Positions 52,580-61,141 of a stretch of DNA of 64,000 bases are shown here, in pieces. Under the pieces are notes generated by a model. The model was not told where the DNA came from. It saw nothing but the letters and a program-made list of their open reading frames with translations, and did no database searches. Location: NCBI GenBank assembly GCA_944362615.1, contig CALVTM010000002.1, forward strand, positions 124,001-188,000, in the 5' to 3' direction. Every line of letters starts with the position of its first letter. Within the stretch, counting starts at the first letter, position 1. The DNA is from an uncultured Clostridia bacterium. GTDB taxonomy: Bacteria; Bacillota; Clostridia; Christensenellales; Pumilibacteraceae. Made by a program: the position numbers and the translations under genes.

Positions 52580-54440
52580 TGTCACCCTCCTCGTCATCCG
52601 ACTTTTTGTTCTGGATCTCATAAGCTTCTCTGTATATCACGGAGCTCTTCATGAGTTCGTCATGCGTGCCAATTGCCGATATCTTACCGCCGTCCATAAC
52701 TATAATCCTGTCAGCGCCCTCAAAACTGGATACTCGCTGAGCTATGACTATCTTGGTGGCATCCGGCAATGTTTCCGCCATTGATTTACGTATAAGCGCA
52801 TCCGTCTTGGTATCGACAGCACTTGTAGAGTCATCGAAAATTATTATTTTCGGCGACGCTATAAGCGCTCGTGCTATACAAAGACGCTGACGCTGTCCTC
52901 CGGAAACGTTTGTACCGCCCTGCTCAATGTATGTGTCGTAGCCGTCCGGCATCTGGGATATGAATTCATCCGCCTGCGCAAGTTTGCATGCCGCGACTAT
53001 TTCCTCGTCGGTCGCATCCTCCTTGCCCCAACGGATATTGTCCTTTATCGTACCGGAGAACAATACGTTTTTCTGAAGTACCATTGCTATGTTTTTACGC
53101 AAAGATTCAAGATCGTAATCTCGCACGTCCACTCCGCCGACTTTGACTGATCCTTCGGTCACGTCGTACAGTCTGGGGATCAGCTGTACAAGTGTAGTTT
53201 TACTTGAACCCGTGCCACCGAGTATGCCTATCGTCTCGCCTGATTTTATGCTTATGTTAGCATCTTTAAGAGCGCACTTTTCATCGTCACCGGCATACGA
53301 GAAGTCAACGTGATCGAAGACTATAGAGCCGTCCGCCACTTCTTTGACCCCGTTTTCCGGAGATTCCAGAGTGCTTTCAGTGCCAAGCACCGTCACTATT
53401 CGACGAGCCGACTCAACTGCCATGACTATCATTACAAATACCATGACGAGCATTATCATACTCATAAGTATCATGATCGCGTACTGAACAAGAGCGGAAA
53501 GATCTCCGAGGTTCAGCTTGCCTCCCAGTGATTCATAGCCCTCTATCGTTTTGCCATTTACTATGAATACCGTGCAAAGCGTACACGTGATCAGTATCAG
53601 TACGAACATTATGAAGTACACTATCGGGTTACTGAAAGCAAGTAACGTCTCAGCTTTTGTGAAATCTTTACGAACATCTGTAGCCGCGGTATCGAACTTC
53701 TGTATTTCGTAATCCTCGCGCACAAACGCTTTGACTGCACGAGCTGCATGTACGTTTTCCTGTATTCTGAGGTTCATGCTGTCGTACTTTTTGAATACGC
53801 GGTTGAATATAGGCATGGCGCGCTTCGGAATAAGCGCCATAGCTCCGAGAAGCAGAAACGCAGCTATGAAGAATATCAAAGCCATAAACCAGTTCTTAGT
53901 AAACGCCATCACCAGAGCCGAGATAAACATAAGAGGGCTTCTGACCGCTATTCTTATTATCATCATGTACGCGTTCTGTACGTTTGTTACGTCCGTAGTA
54001 AGACGGGTAACAAGCGACGACGTCGAAAACGAGTCTATGTTTTCGAATGAGAAGTCCTGTATTTTATAATACAGATCCTTGCGCAGGTTCTTTGCAAATC
54101 CCGCACTTGCTCGCGCACAGAACATGCCGGACAATAAACCGCATGTAAGTGATAATCCCGCCATTACAAGCAATATAGCCGCGTAGATGAATACATAGCC
54201 TATCGCACTCGCTTCAAGATCACCCGGAAAACTTATGCCGGTTGAAATATTGAGCAAGTTAAAGTTATGCCATATAGCTTCATCCGCACCGGGCATGCGC
54301 ACTCCCTCTATAAAATTTATGAGGTCGGAACATACGAGCGGGATAAATACTTCCAGTATGACTTCAAACACAATGAATACTACCGAAAGTATACTCGGCA
54401 GCTTGTATTCTCTTACGCTCCTTGCCAGTTTTCCTATCAT
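52566..54440 (-). CDS. Heterodimeric ABC exporter, degenerate ATPase subunit
   Basis: A 624-residue half-transporter with six membrane helices and an ATPase domain: Walker A GGTGSSKTT, signature VSGGQ, Walker B IIIFDDSTSAVD. The catalytic Glu after Walker B is Asp and the switch histidine region reads AQRVSS (Gln for His). This is the pattern of the inactive site in heterodimeric exporters such as TM287/288. Starts four bases inside the marR stop. Confidence 0.92.
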   Translation of the reverse strand: MIGKLARSVREYKLPSILSVVFIVFEVILEVFIPLVCSDLINFIEGVRMPGADEAIWHNFNLLNISTGISFPGDLEASAIGYVFIYAAILLVMAGLSLTCGLLSGMFCARASAGFAKNLRKDLYYKIQDFSFENIDSFSTSSLVTRLTTDVTNVQNAYMMIIRIAVRSPLMFISALVMAFTKNWFMALIFFIAAFLLLGAMALIPKRAMPIFNRVFKKYDSMNLRIQENVHAARAVKAFVREDYEIQKFDTAATDVRKDFTKAETLLAFSNPIVYFIMFVLILITCTLCTVFIVNGKTIEGYESLGGKLNLGDLSALVQYAIMILMSMIMLVMVFVMIVMAVESARRIVTVLGTESTLESPENGVKEVADGSIVFDHVDFSYAGDDEKCALKDANISIKSGETIGILGGTGSSKTTLVQLIPRLYDVTEGSVKVGGVDVRDYDLESLRKNIAMVLQKNVLFSGTIKDNIRWGKEDATDEEIVAACKLAQADEFISQMPDGYDTYIEQGGTNVSGGQRQRLCIARALIASPKIIIFDDSTSAVDTKTDALIRKSMAETLPDATKIVIAQRVSSFEGADRIIVMDGGKISAIGTHDELMKSSVIYREAYEIQNKKSDDEEGDNAIA

Positions 54441-54877
54441 TTATTCTCTGCCTCCAAATTATTACAAATTTTATCCACTACCTTAAAATATACGGAAAGC
54501 TCCTCGGGTGATATGCCGCGGGTCAACGTCTTTTCCATATCCCTGAAGTGTACAGACAGGTTTTCATAAGCTGATTTCGCACTTTCCGTTGGCGTCACTA
54601 CCTTCAGCCTTCTGTCCGCATTATCCGATTTACGCTCTACGTACCCCTCCTGCTCCAGCTGACTTATAGCCGTAGCCATGGTGGAACCACGCACGAAAAA
54701 TTCCGACTCGAGGTCCTTCTGACATATCCTCTCGCCGGGATGTTCGCAAAGATATGAAACGATCATTCCCTGCAGCTTATACCTTCTGCGTTCTTTATCG
54801 TCTCCGCTTATACAGCGCATCTTTCTGAATATTAAATTGTGCAGACGACGCTCTTCAAATAAAATGTGCCTTTCCAT
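54437..54877 (-). CDS. MarR-family transcriptional regulator
   Basis: A 146-residue winged-helix protein with the MarR pattern ICQKDLESEFFVRGSTMATAISQLEQEGYVERKSDNADRRLKVVTPT. It probably represses its own operon with the two ABC subunits, and responds to a substrate of the exporter. The ATG at 54877 (MERHILF) with GAGG upstream is preferred over a TTG at 54901. A palindrome at 54958-54979 is a good candidate operator. Confidence 0.9.
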   Translation of the reverse strand: MERHILFEERRLHNLIFRKMRCISGDDKERRRYKLQGMIVSYLCEHPGERICQKDLESEFFVRGSTMATAISQLEQEGYVERKSDNADRRLKVVTPTESAKSAYENLSVHFRDMEKTLTRGISPEELSVYFKVVDKICNNLEAENK

Positions 54878-54957
54878 CTCCGTATCCTCACTTACCTTCA
54901 ATCACGATTCCGCTTCGTCGTTATGCAAAACTCAATAGTAAACTAACTAAATATGTT

Positions 54958-54979
54958 TTATTTCAATTAGGTGAAATAA
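54958..54979. promoter_or_regulatory. Candidate MarR operator
   Basis: TTATTTCA-N6-TGAAATAA is a perfect inverted repeat with 8-base arms, 80 bases above the regulator start. An AAACTAAC direct repeat flanks it at 54940-54947 and 55000-55007. Confidence 0.55.
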
Positions 54980-55065
54980 GGATTAAAAATAGTGAGCAAA
55001 CTAACCTTTATTATTTACCCACTATTTACGTTCTTAATAGTTGTATTTTCCGGCTCCGAACATTA

Positions 55066-56079
55066 TCAATCAACCTTCCTTGACATTGCATCCAGTTGTT
55101 CTGATATTTTTTCCGTCATTTTTGAAAGTATCATGGAGCGCATAAGACCTACCGCATACGGTATCGTGCGCTCATTAGCCGCACCGTGAATTTTTTCCAC
55201 AGGCTTCCGGCAACCGAGGAGATATGCGCCGCCATAAGAATTATAGTCGTAATTGCGCATAACTTCATGTGCGGTTTGTTCTATTATCTCATCGTCAATT
55301 TTTCCGGCAAGTTTACAGCGCAGTTTTTCAGCCATTTCAGATACTACGTATGCCGCCGTCCCTTCTATGCTTTTCAAAAGCACGTTTCCGACGAAACCGT
55401 CACACACCAGTACGTCGTATTTACCGGATAATGCTTCCCTAGCCTCCATATTACCTACAAAATTAAGAGGCATTTCAGAAAGTATTTTCGCTGCCTGCGT
55501 CGTAAGCACGTTTCCTTTGTGCGACTCTAAACCCACGTTGACAAGAGCGACTCTCGGCTCGCTGACACCGCACAAACTGCGCATAAGTCCGGTGCCGAGA
55601 AGCGCAAACTGACCGAGATATTCACTGCGGCAATCCGCATTCGCCCCGCAATCTATAAGACATACGTTTCCGCCGTCCACCGTAGGCAATACCGGCGCAA
55701 GAGCAGGTCTGTCTATGCCGCGGATTCTGCCAAGGATGAATATTCCGCAACACAGTATCGCACCTGTACTTCCGGCGCTGATCATGCCCCCTACTTCGGG
55801 ATCGTTCCTGAGCAAAGTAGCACCGCGTACAAGAGACGAGTCCTTTTTCTGCCGGATCGCCATAGTCGGAGATTCATCGTTGCCTATTATCTCGCTTGCG
55901 GGAAGTATTTCCAGCCGCTTCGTATCATAATCGCAACAAGCAAGCTCGCGCTCAAGATACGTAGGATCTCCAGGCATTATGATATGTACATCCGGATATA
56001 CATTGACTGCCGCGGCTGTGCCGCGTATCAGTGCTTTCGGATCGTCTCCGCTGAATACGTCTACAACTATTTTAATCAC
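55066..56079 (-). CDS. plsX: Phosphate acyltransferase PlsX
   Basis: Makes acyl-phosphate from acyl-ACP for phosphatidic acid synthesis. The family segments SPTMAIRQKKDSSLVRGATLL, SAGSTGAILC, LIDCGANADCR and DGFVGNVLLK are present, 337 residues. Start is the GTG at 56079 (VIKIVVDVF), overlapping the plsC stop as GTGA, rather than the upstream ATG at 56103. Confidence 0.93.
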   Translation of the reverse strand: MIKIVVDVFSGDDPKALIRGTAAAVNVYPDVHIIMPGDPTYLERELACCDYDTKRLEILPASEIIGNDESPTMAIRQKKDSSLVRGATLLRNDPEVGGMISAGSTGAILCCGIFILGRIRGIDRPALAPVLPTVDGGNVCLIDCGANADCRSEYLGQFALLGTGLMRSLCGVSEPRVALVNVGLESHKGNVLTTQAAKILSEMPLNFVGNMEAREALSGKYDVLVCDGFVGNVLLKSIEGTAAYVVSEMAEKLRCKLAGKIDDEIIEQTAHEVMRNYDYNSYGGAYLLGCRKPVEKIHGAANERTIPYAVGLMRSMILSKMTEKISEQLDAMSRKVD

Positions 56080-56801
56080 TCTTTGTTTTCCTCTATGCCG
56101 CATAAAGCGGGAACGGTATGTTCTGCGTCAAATGCTGCAAGCGCCGGCGGTACCTCTCCTTCACCCAATCTATTCTTCTTTTTCCAACGCTTATTCTCAA
56201 CGTAATCGTTGAATTCGACTCTTAATCTCGCAAACTCATACGCATAACGCAATGTGATCGCTTCAGCGTCGCTCGCTGAAGGCAATCTGCCCTTGTTCTT
56301 GATTATATCTATCGGCTTGCCGATATACAAATAATTCTTATGAAAGATCTTAGGGCGGCGATACACCAAAACCGGAACTACCGGCGCGCCGCTCTTTGCC
56401 GCGAACAGAGCAAGTCCGGTTTTAAGCTCCTGCATCTCGTTTTCATTGCCCTTGTTTCTCGTCCCTTCCGGAAATATGAAAATCTGACCGTCGTCAAGTA
56501 CGCTGAAGATCTCACGCATGGTGGAAAGCGCCGGTTTATCACGATCTATGAATATTACTCCGAACTTATCCAGCAGAAATTTTGATAACTTATGTGTCGT
56601 AAAATCCACCTTTCCTATATACCGTCTGTATCCGGGTATATGTACCTGCGTCATAGGAATATCTATCGCGGAAAGGTGATTACAGGCGTAAATACACTTG
56701 CCTTTTTTGATTATATTTTCCCTGCCGATCACTTTGGTCGGATACAACGGACGACCGAGCCCGTACAGAAATTTACTGAAATAATAAAACGGTTTTCCCA
56801 T
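56076..56801 (-). CDS. plsC: 1-acyl-glycerol-3-phosphate acyltransferase PlsC
   Basis: A 241-residue PlsC with the catalytic NHLSAID (HxxxxD) and the acceptor-binding FPEGTRNKG. It forms phosphatidic acid, the step after PlsX/PlsY; plsY is not in the window. First gene of the plsC-plsX pair. Confidence 0.93.
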   Translation of the reverse strand: MGKPFYYFSKFLYGLGRPLYPTKVIGRENIIKKGKCIYACNHLSAIDIPMTQVHIPGYRRYIGKVDFTTHKLSKFLLDKFGVIFIDRDKPALSTMREIFSVLDDGQIFIFPEGTRNKGNENEMQELKTGLALFAAKSGAPVVPVLVYRRPKIFHKNYLYIGKPIDIIKNKGRLPSASDAEAITLRYAYEFARLRVEFNDYVENKRWKKKNRLGEGEVPPALAAFDAEHTVPALCGIEENKE

Positions 56802-56858
56802 ATAGAATCTTACCCTGCTTCTTCTGATCCGGTTTTTAACTTTGCCCCTCTTTTGTTA

Positions 56859-56887
56859 GTTTAACACATATCAAACACATTAGTCAA
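56859..56887 (-). promoter_or_regulatory. Candidate promoter of plsC-plsX
   Basis: TTGACT, 17-base spacer, TTAAAC on the minus strand, about 60 bases before the plsC start. A direct repeat ATGTGTT with an 11-base period lies in the spacer and -10 region. Confidence 0.55.
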
Positions 56888-56940
56888 TACGAAAACTCAA
56901 AATTTTACATTCCTTATTATATGGAAATCTCCGGAAATGA

Positions 56941-57951
56941 TCATAAAAATACAGCCGTTACCATCAGAAATAAAGGTACGATCACAAGTGAAGCAACAGT
57001 AGAAAATACTATACATTCGCCGGCGACGGCTGAATCTCCGTCAAACCGTTCGGCAAATGCAAGCGCCGTAGTCGCCGTAGGCGTTGCCGCCATTACGACC
57101 ATTGCTATCACAAGCTCGCCGCCTATTCCTCCGAAAGAATACAGCGCAAGGCATAACGCAAAAGTTATTGCAGGTACGATGATCATTTTTACGCCGAACG
57201 ACGCGTACATATACTTACTCCTGAATATCCTGCCTATATTCATATCGGCAAGCCGCACTCCGAGTATACACATCGAAACGGGTACACAGATATTGTAAAG
57301 ATATGTGATGAGTTTGGATATCTGATCAATCTCCATATCGCCTATCGTGATCGGTTCAAGCAGACGCATCCCGAGCAGAGTGAACGGAAGCGCCGCAACC
57401 AGTGCAATAGTACACGGGTTGAGCAATGCTTTGCGGAGCATTACGCTCTTTTTTTCCGCACCGCCGTATAATGTGACGCCGAGCGTCCAGTTCAGAAGGT
57501 TGAATACAACGTTGAACAGCGTTACGTATATCCTTACGCGGCTCATCGACTCGTCCGCAGTGTCGGCAAATGCCTCGCAGTACTTTACGGCTATTTCAGA
57601 CAAAGGAATGCCGAGAAAGCCGCAGTTGGAAAATATAGCCGAAAACGATGCCGCCGCCTTCGCACCGCTTTTCGGAGAACGGATAAGTATGAGTTTTATC
57701 GCTATGTAACCGATGAGATGCACGATCACCGCAAGCAGTATGCTTATTATTACTTCCTGCCATAAAACGTCGCTTATGTCCACTCCCATCATACAATAGA
57801 AGATCAGCGCGGGCATGCCGATATAGATCAGCACTGATGAAAGATCTTTTGCCGCGGTATCGCTGACAAGACGGGTCTTACGCAATATATATCCCGGAAC
57901 AAGTAACAACAATAATACCGCTACACTGAAAAATGTGGATAAAAAATACAT
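56941..57951 (-). CDS. AEC-family (auxin efflux carrier-like) transporter
   Basis: A 336-residue protein with about ten hydrophobic helices in two halves, matching the AEC family (VPGYILRKTRLVSDTAAKDLS near the start; FSNCGFLGIPL; PVSMCILGVRLA; TPTATTALAFAERF). These move small organic acids such as malate. The ATG at 57951 gives the normal family start; a GTG at 58026 adds 25 unusual residues. Confidence 0.88.
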   Translation of the reverse strand: MYFLSTFFSVAVLLLLLVPGYILRKTRLVSDTAAKDLSSVLIYIGMPALIFYCMMGVDISDVLWQEVIISILLAVIVHLIGYIAIKLILIRSPKSGAKAAASFSAIFSNCGFLGIPLSEIAVKYCEAFADTADESMSRVRIYVTLFNVVFNLLNWTLGVTLYGGAEKKSVMLRKALLNPCTIALVAALPFTLLGMRLLEPITIGDMEIDQISKLITYLYNICVPVSMCILGVRLADMNIGRIFRSKYMYASFGVKMIIVPAITFALCLALYSFGGIGGELVIAMVVMAATPTATTALAFAERFDGDSAVAGECIVFSTVASLVIVPLFLMVTAVFL

Positions 57952-58049
57952 AGATTTATACTTCGCCGATTTAAAATTTAGCCGTAACGGCAATAGCGTG
58001 AGTCTTATCCGGACAGCTTCCGACACTTGCCGTACAATACAGCCGTAAC

Positions 58050-58078
58050 ATTATATCACACTGAAAAAACATGCGCAA
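58050..58078 (-). promoter_or_regulatory. Promoter of the AEC transporter gene
   Basis: TTGCGC, 17-base spacer, TATAAT on the minus strand. Confidence 0.65.
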
Positions 58079-58161
58079 GAATTTTACGTCATATACGGAA
58101 ATTTATGTCGAACCCGTCCGTCCGCCGATTATGCGTATCGGTATAATTTAACGGTATTGAG

Positions 58162-58190
58162 TTGATTTATCCGCAGCTTTCTGTTATACT
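58162..58190 (+). promoter_or_regulatory. Promoter of the membrane HTH regulator
   Basis: TTGATT, 17-base spacer, TATACT, about 28 bases before the ATG. Confidence 0.8.
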
Positions 58191-58218
58191 TGAATTAATC
58201 TCATTCAAGGCGGGGAAA

Positions 58219-58758
58219 ATGGACATTCGGGGAAAACTGATCAATTTAAGGAACAGCGAAAAACTGTCTCAGCAGGAATTTGCGGATATGCTCGACGTAT
58301 CGAGGATAACCGTTGCGCGCTGGGAATCCGGAAAGAACTCCCCTTCCTCCGCGCAGCTCGCCAAAATCTGCAAAGTATTCAAGCTGGATTATACCCGTCT
58401 TATGGACTCTTCGGACGAGGTGCCGTATATAAACGAGCCCGAAACGCCTAACAGCACCGGCGCCGAGGATAGCGAGGAGCATGCGGAAGCCGAAAGCTCC
58501 GGCGCTTACAAATTGTCCCGCCGCAAATTTATCGGTCTGATGGTCTGCCTCGGGCTCATTGCCGCCGTAGCCGTAGCCGGACTTATCGTAACCATTGTAT
58601 ATGCAGTGAAAGACGCTATGTACGACGCAAGTTCTACCGTCTGGATAATTTCCATACCGCGGAATACCCCGATGATCGTACTTTGCATCTTCCTGTTCAT
58701 ATTTATCGTCATCATCGGCGCGATCATGTTCTACCTTTTCAGGAGGCGCAAGCAATGA
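58219..58758 (+). CDS. Membrane-bound XRE-family HTH regulator
   Basis: A 179-residue protein. Residues 1-65 are an XRE helix-turn-helix (LSQQEFADMLDVSRITVARWESGKNSP). An acidic linker (about 70-100) leads to two membrane helices (IGLMVCLGLIAAVAVAGLIV and IVLCIFLFIFIVIIGAIMF) and a basic end RRRKQ. Such membrane-tethered HTH proteins can pass a surface signal to a promoter. The ATG at 58219 has GGCGGGG upstream. The stop overlaps the ATG of the lipoprotein gene. Confidence 0.88.
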   Translation: MDIRGKLINLRNSEKLSQQEFADMLDVSRITVARWESGKNSPSSAQLAKICKVFKLDYTRLMDSSDEVPYINEPETPNSTGAEDSEEHAEAESSGAYKLSRRKFIGLMVCLGLIAAVAVAGLIVTIVYAVKDAMYDASSTVWIISIPRNTPMIVLCIFLFIFIVIIGAIMFYLFRRRKQ

Positions 58759-59189
58759 AACGGCGTTACGTCATCATATGTCTTTTTCTCCTGATCGCCT
58801 GCTGCATACCTTTTGCCGGATGCGGCTCCGGAGATCCGTCTGTGTTCGTATTCCTTTCCGTACGCATGAAAGGCAACGGAGACGGCACTATCACAGCCGT
58901 GGCACAGAATGAATTCGAGCTTGCGCATACCGCTGTTCCGATAGAGCTTTCGGTGATGTTCTCCGAAGACTATCAGTCGGATATTTCCAAAATGCAGACC
59001 GTCAAAAGTGAACGGACGGACGACCTGAAACCTTTCGGCAGCTTTTCCGTTGACGTGACCGCCGCGGACGGCTATTTCTGCGCCGTAGTCAGTTATTCCG
59101 TAAACGGCGACGTGCGTTATATTCAGACGGAAACTTTACAGTATGACTTAAACGGCAACCGCGTTCAGTCACCGGAAAACGGCTCCTGA
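58755..59189 (+). CDS. Small lipoprotein coupled to the membrane HTH regulator
   Basis: A 144-residue protein. Signal peptide and lipobox are clear: MKRRYVIICLFLLIACC followed by PFAGC. The rest looks beta-rich (GDGTITAVAQNEFELAHTAVPIELSV). AGGAGG precedes the ATG, which overlaps the regulator stop (ATGA). No family recognised; a sensor or cofactor of the HTH protein is plausible from gene coupling. Confidence 0.8.
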   Translation: MKRRYVIICLFLLIACCIPFAGCGSGDPSVFVFLSVRMKGNGDGTITAVAQNEFELAHTAVPIELSVMFSEDYQSDISKMQTVKSERTDDLKPFGSFSVDVTAADGYFCAVVSYSVNGDVRYIQTETLQYDLNGNRVQSPENGS

Positions 59190-59222
59190 ATGCTTAAACT
59201 AAAACAAAAAATCCATAAGTTA

Positions 59223-59256
59223 AGGTGAAGCGCATAACGCGCCTCACCTCTTTTTT
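59223..59256 (+). terminator. Terminator of the regulator-lipoprotein pair
   Basis: AGGTGA-GCGC and GCGC-TCACCT arms with one internal mismatch, then CTTTTTT, 33 bases after the stop. Confidence 0.92.
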
Positions 59257-59289
59257 GTTGCTTAAGCGCAAATAAAGAGCCGTTGCACC

Positions 59290-60489
59290 CTAAGTGCGAC
59301 AGCTCCTTCTCAGTATATCGTATTTTTCCAGACACATACCGGTGCGCAGCTTTACGCGCTCCTGCACTTTGTCAGCCACCAGCACGCGCTCGTGCGCGCT
59401 GTTTTCTATTTCCGTAACCGTAAAAGTTCTGCCGAATGTGTCCGTCGGGGAAAGCACTTCAAGAGTGTCTCCCGCTGCAAACCGATTGCGCATCTCCACT
59501 TCCGCGTATCCGTCGCCTCCTTCGGTAACTACAGCTATGAAGTCGTATGACGCCGTGGGTTTCGGCTCGCCCGTGCTTCCGCCGCGCTCACCGAAGTAAA
59601 ACCCTGTCGTATATCCGCGGTGGGAGATCTTCTGCATCTCTTCCAGCAGTCTTACGTCAAACGGTCTGCCTGCCGCCATATCGTCAATCGCGCGGCGGTA
59701 AGCATTGACTACGCCCGCAACATAATACTCGCTCTTTATCCTGCCTTCGATCTTGAATGAATCCACGCCCGCATCCGCAAGCTCATGAAGGTACTCTATC
59801 AGACATAAATCCTTGCTCGAAAGCAGGTATGTACCCCGTTTATCCTCTTCTATCGGCAGAGTCTCGCCTCTTGACAGTTCCGTTATGCCGTACTGCCACC
59901 GGCAGCTCTGCACGCACTCGCCTCTGTTGCCCGATCTGTCCGTAAAGTATGCCGACAGCAGACAGCGCCCCGAATACGCTATGCACATGGCTCCGTGTAC
60001 GAACGCCTCTATCTCCACGCCTGCGCCGCGTTTTATCGCCGGTATGTCCTTAAGCTGCGTTTCGCGTGCAAGCACTATGCGGCTCGCCCCGAGATCCGCC
60101 CACATCGCGGCGGCAGCTGAGTTAGTGACATTTGCCTGAGTGCTGACATGGAGCTGCAATCCCGGAGCATACTTCTTCATGATCGAAAACACGCCGAGAT
60201 CACTTACGAGAGCGGCGTCCGCACCCGTATCGGACAGACGCTCGGCAAATTCTTCCAGCCCTTTAAGATCTCGTTCATCCGCATATGTATTCACAGTCAC
60301 ATAAAGTTTCCTGCCCTGACTGTGCAGCAGCTCCGCCGCCCGTTTCAGCTCGTCAAACGTGAAGTTATCCGCGAATGCGCGCAAACCGTATTCCTTTGCC
60401 GCAGCGTAAACGGCATCAGCGCCGAAGCGTATCGCCGTTTCTAATTTATTCATGTTCCCCGCAGGCGCGAGTAATTCGGGTTTTTTCAT
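59290..60489 (-). CDS. trhP: U32 family protein, probable tRNA 5-hydroxyuridine synthase TrhP
   Basis: A 399-residue peptidase U32 homologue with the signature FVHGAMCIAYSGRCLLS and GNRGECVQSCRW, whose cysteines fit the iron-sulfur-type U32 set. U32 proteins TrhP/YrrN/YrrO hydroxylate U34 of tRNA using prephenate-derived chemistry. The coupled methyltransferase (TrmR) supports this role over a protease. Its start overlaps the trmR stop by four bases. Confidence 0.88.
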   Translation of the reverse strand: MKKPELLAPAGNMNKLETAIRFGADAVYAAAKEYGLRAFADNFTFDELKRAAELLHSQGRKLYVTVNTYADERDLKGLEEFAERLSDTGADAALVSDLGVFSIMKKYAPGLQLHVSTQANVTNSAAAAMWADLGASRIVLARETQLKDIPAIKRGAGVEIEAFVHGAMCIAYSGRCLLSAYFTDRSGNRGECVQSCRWQYGITELSRGETLPIEEDKRGTYLLSSKDLCLIEYLHELADAGVDSFKIEGRIKSEYYVAGVVNAYRRAIDDMAAGRPFDVRLLEEMQKISHRGYTTGFYFGERGGSTGEPKPTASYDFIAVVTEGGDGYAEVEMRNRFAAGDTLEVLSPTDTFGRTFTVTEIENSAHERVLVADKVQERVKLRTGMCLEKYDILRRSCRT

Positions 60490-61133
60490 GATCTCACCTT
60501 TATCGAAAGACTCATTCCGTCTCCCACCGGAAGCACGGACGTCATTATCCGCTCATCGGAATTTACCGCTTCCATGAACAGTCCGAGACGCTCCGCTATC
60601 GTGTGCTTTGAATGCGGTACGGCGCGCTCACCGCTCATGCGTTCGGAGTAAAGAACGTTATCGCATAACAATACGCCGCCTTTGGGCATAAGGTCGATGA
60701 GATAAGGAAGGAATTCATAGTACCTGCCTTTCGGTCCGTCAAGAAATATCAGATCGAACCTGCCCTCCACCATAGGAAGCACTTCGGAAGCATCCCCTTC
60801 GTATATCTCCGTGCGGCCGGACATTCCGGCATCGCGGAAGTTGCGCCGGGCGCATTCCACAGCCGCGGAATCAAAATCTATCGTGTATAATTTTGCTTTT
60901 GAGTTGAGCAGCATTATAAGTCCGCTGTACCCAGTTCCCGTTCCTATTTCAAGTATGCGCGCCGGTCTGACAAGCGTTACGATAAGTTTAAGGAACTGTG
61001 CGCCGGTCTCGCTTATGACGGGTACGCCCATATCCAGCGCTTCCGACCGCACATTCTCAAGCTCAGGCTGTACCGATTCCGGGAGAAGAGACAGCAAGTA
61101 CTTTTCGGTTTTACCGTACTCGTAATAGCTCAT
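60486..61133 (-). CDS. trmR: tRNA 5-hydroxyuridine methyltransferase TrmR (YrrM), O-methyltransferase family
   Basis: Class I SAM O-methyltransferase of about 215 residues with ILEIGTGTGYSGL, DFDSAAVECARRN, DLIFLDGPKGRY and DNVLYSE. It methylates ho5U34 to mo5U34 in tRNAs, the step after TrhP. The ATG at 61133 is preferred; a GTG at 61145 overlaps the rnj stop. Confidence 0.87.
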   Translation of the reverse strand: MSYYEYGKTEKYLLSLLPESVQPELENVRSEALDMGVPVISETGAQFLKLIVTLVRPARILEIGTGTGYSGLIMLLNSKAKLYTIDFDSAAVECARRNFRDAGMSGRTEIYEGDASEVLPMVEGRFDLIFLDGPKGRYYEFLPYLIDLMPKGGVLLCDNVLYSERMSGERAVPHSKHTIAERLGLFMEAVNSDERIMTSVLPVGDGMSLSIKVRS

Positions 61134-61141
61134 GCGACCGG

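Noticed and set aside
54992-55189. 65-residue plus-strand frame diverging from marR
   Set aside because: It overlaps the 3' end of plsX and lacks a ribosome site; the hydrophobic start is probably chance.
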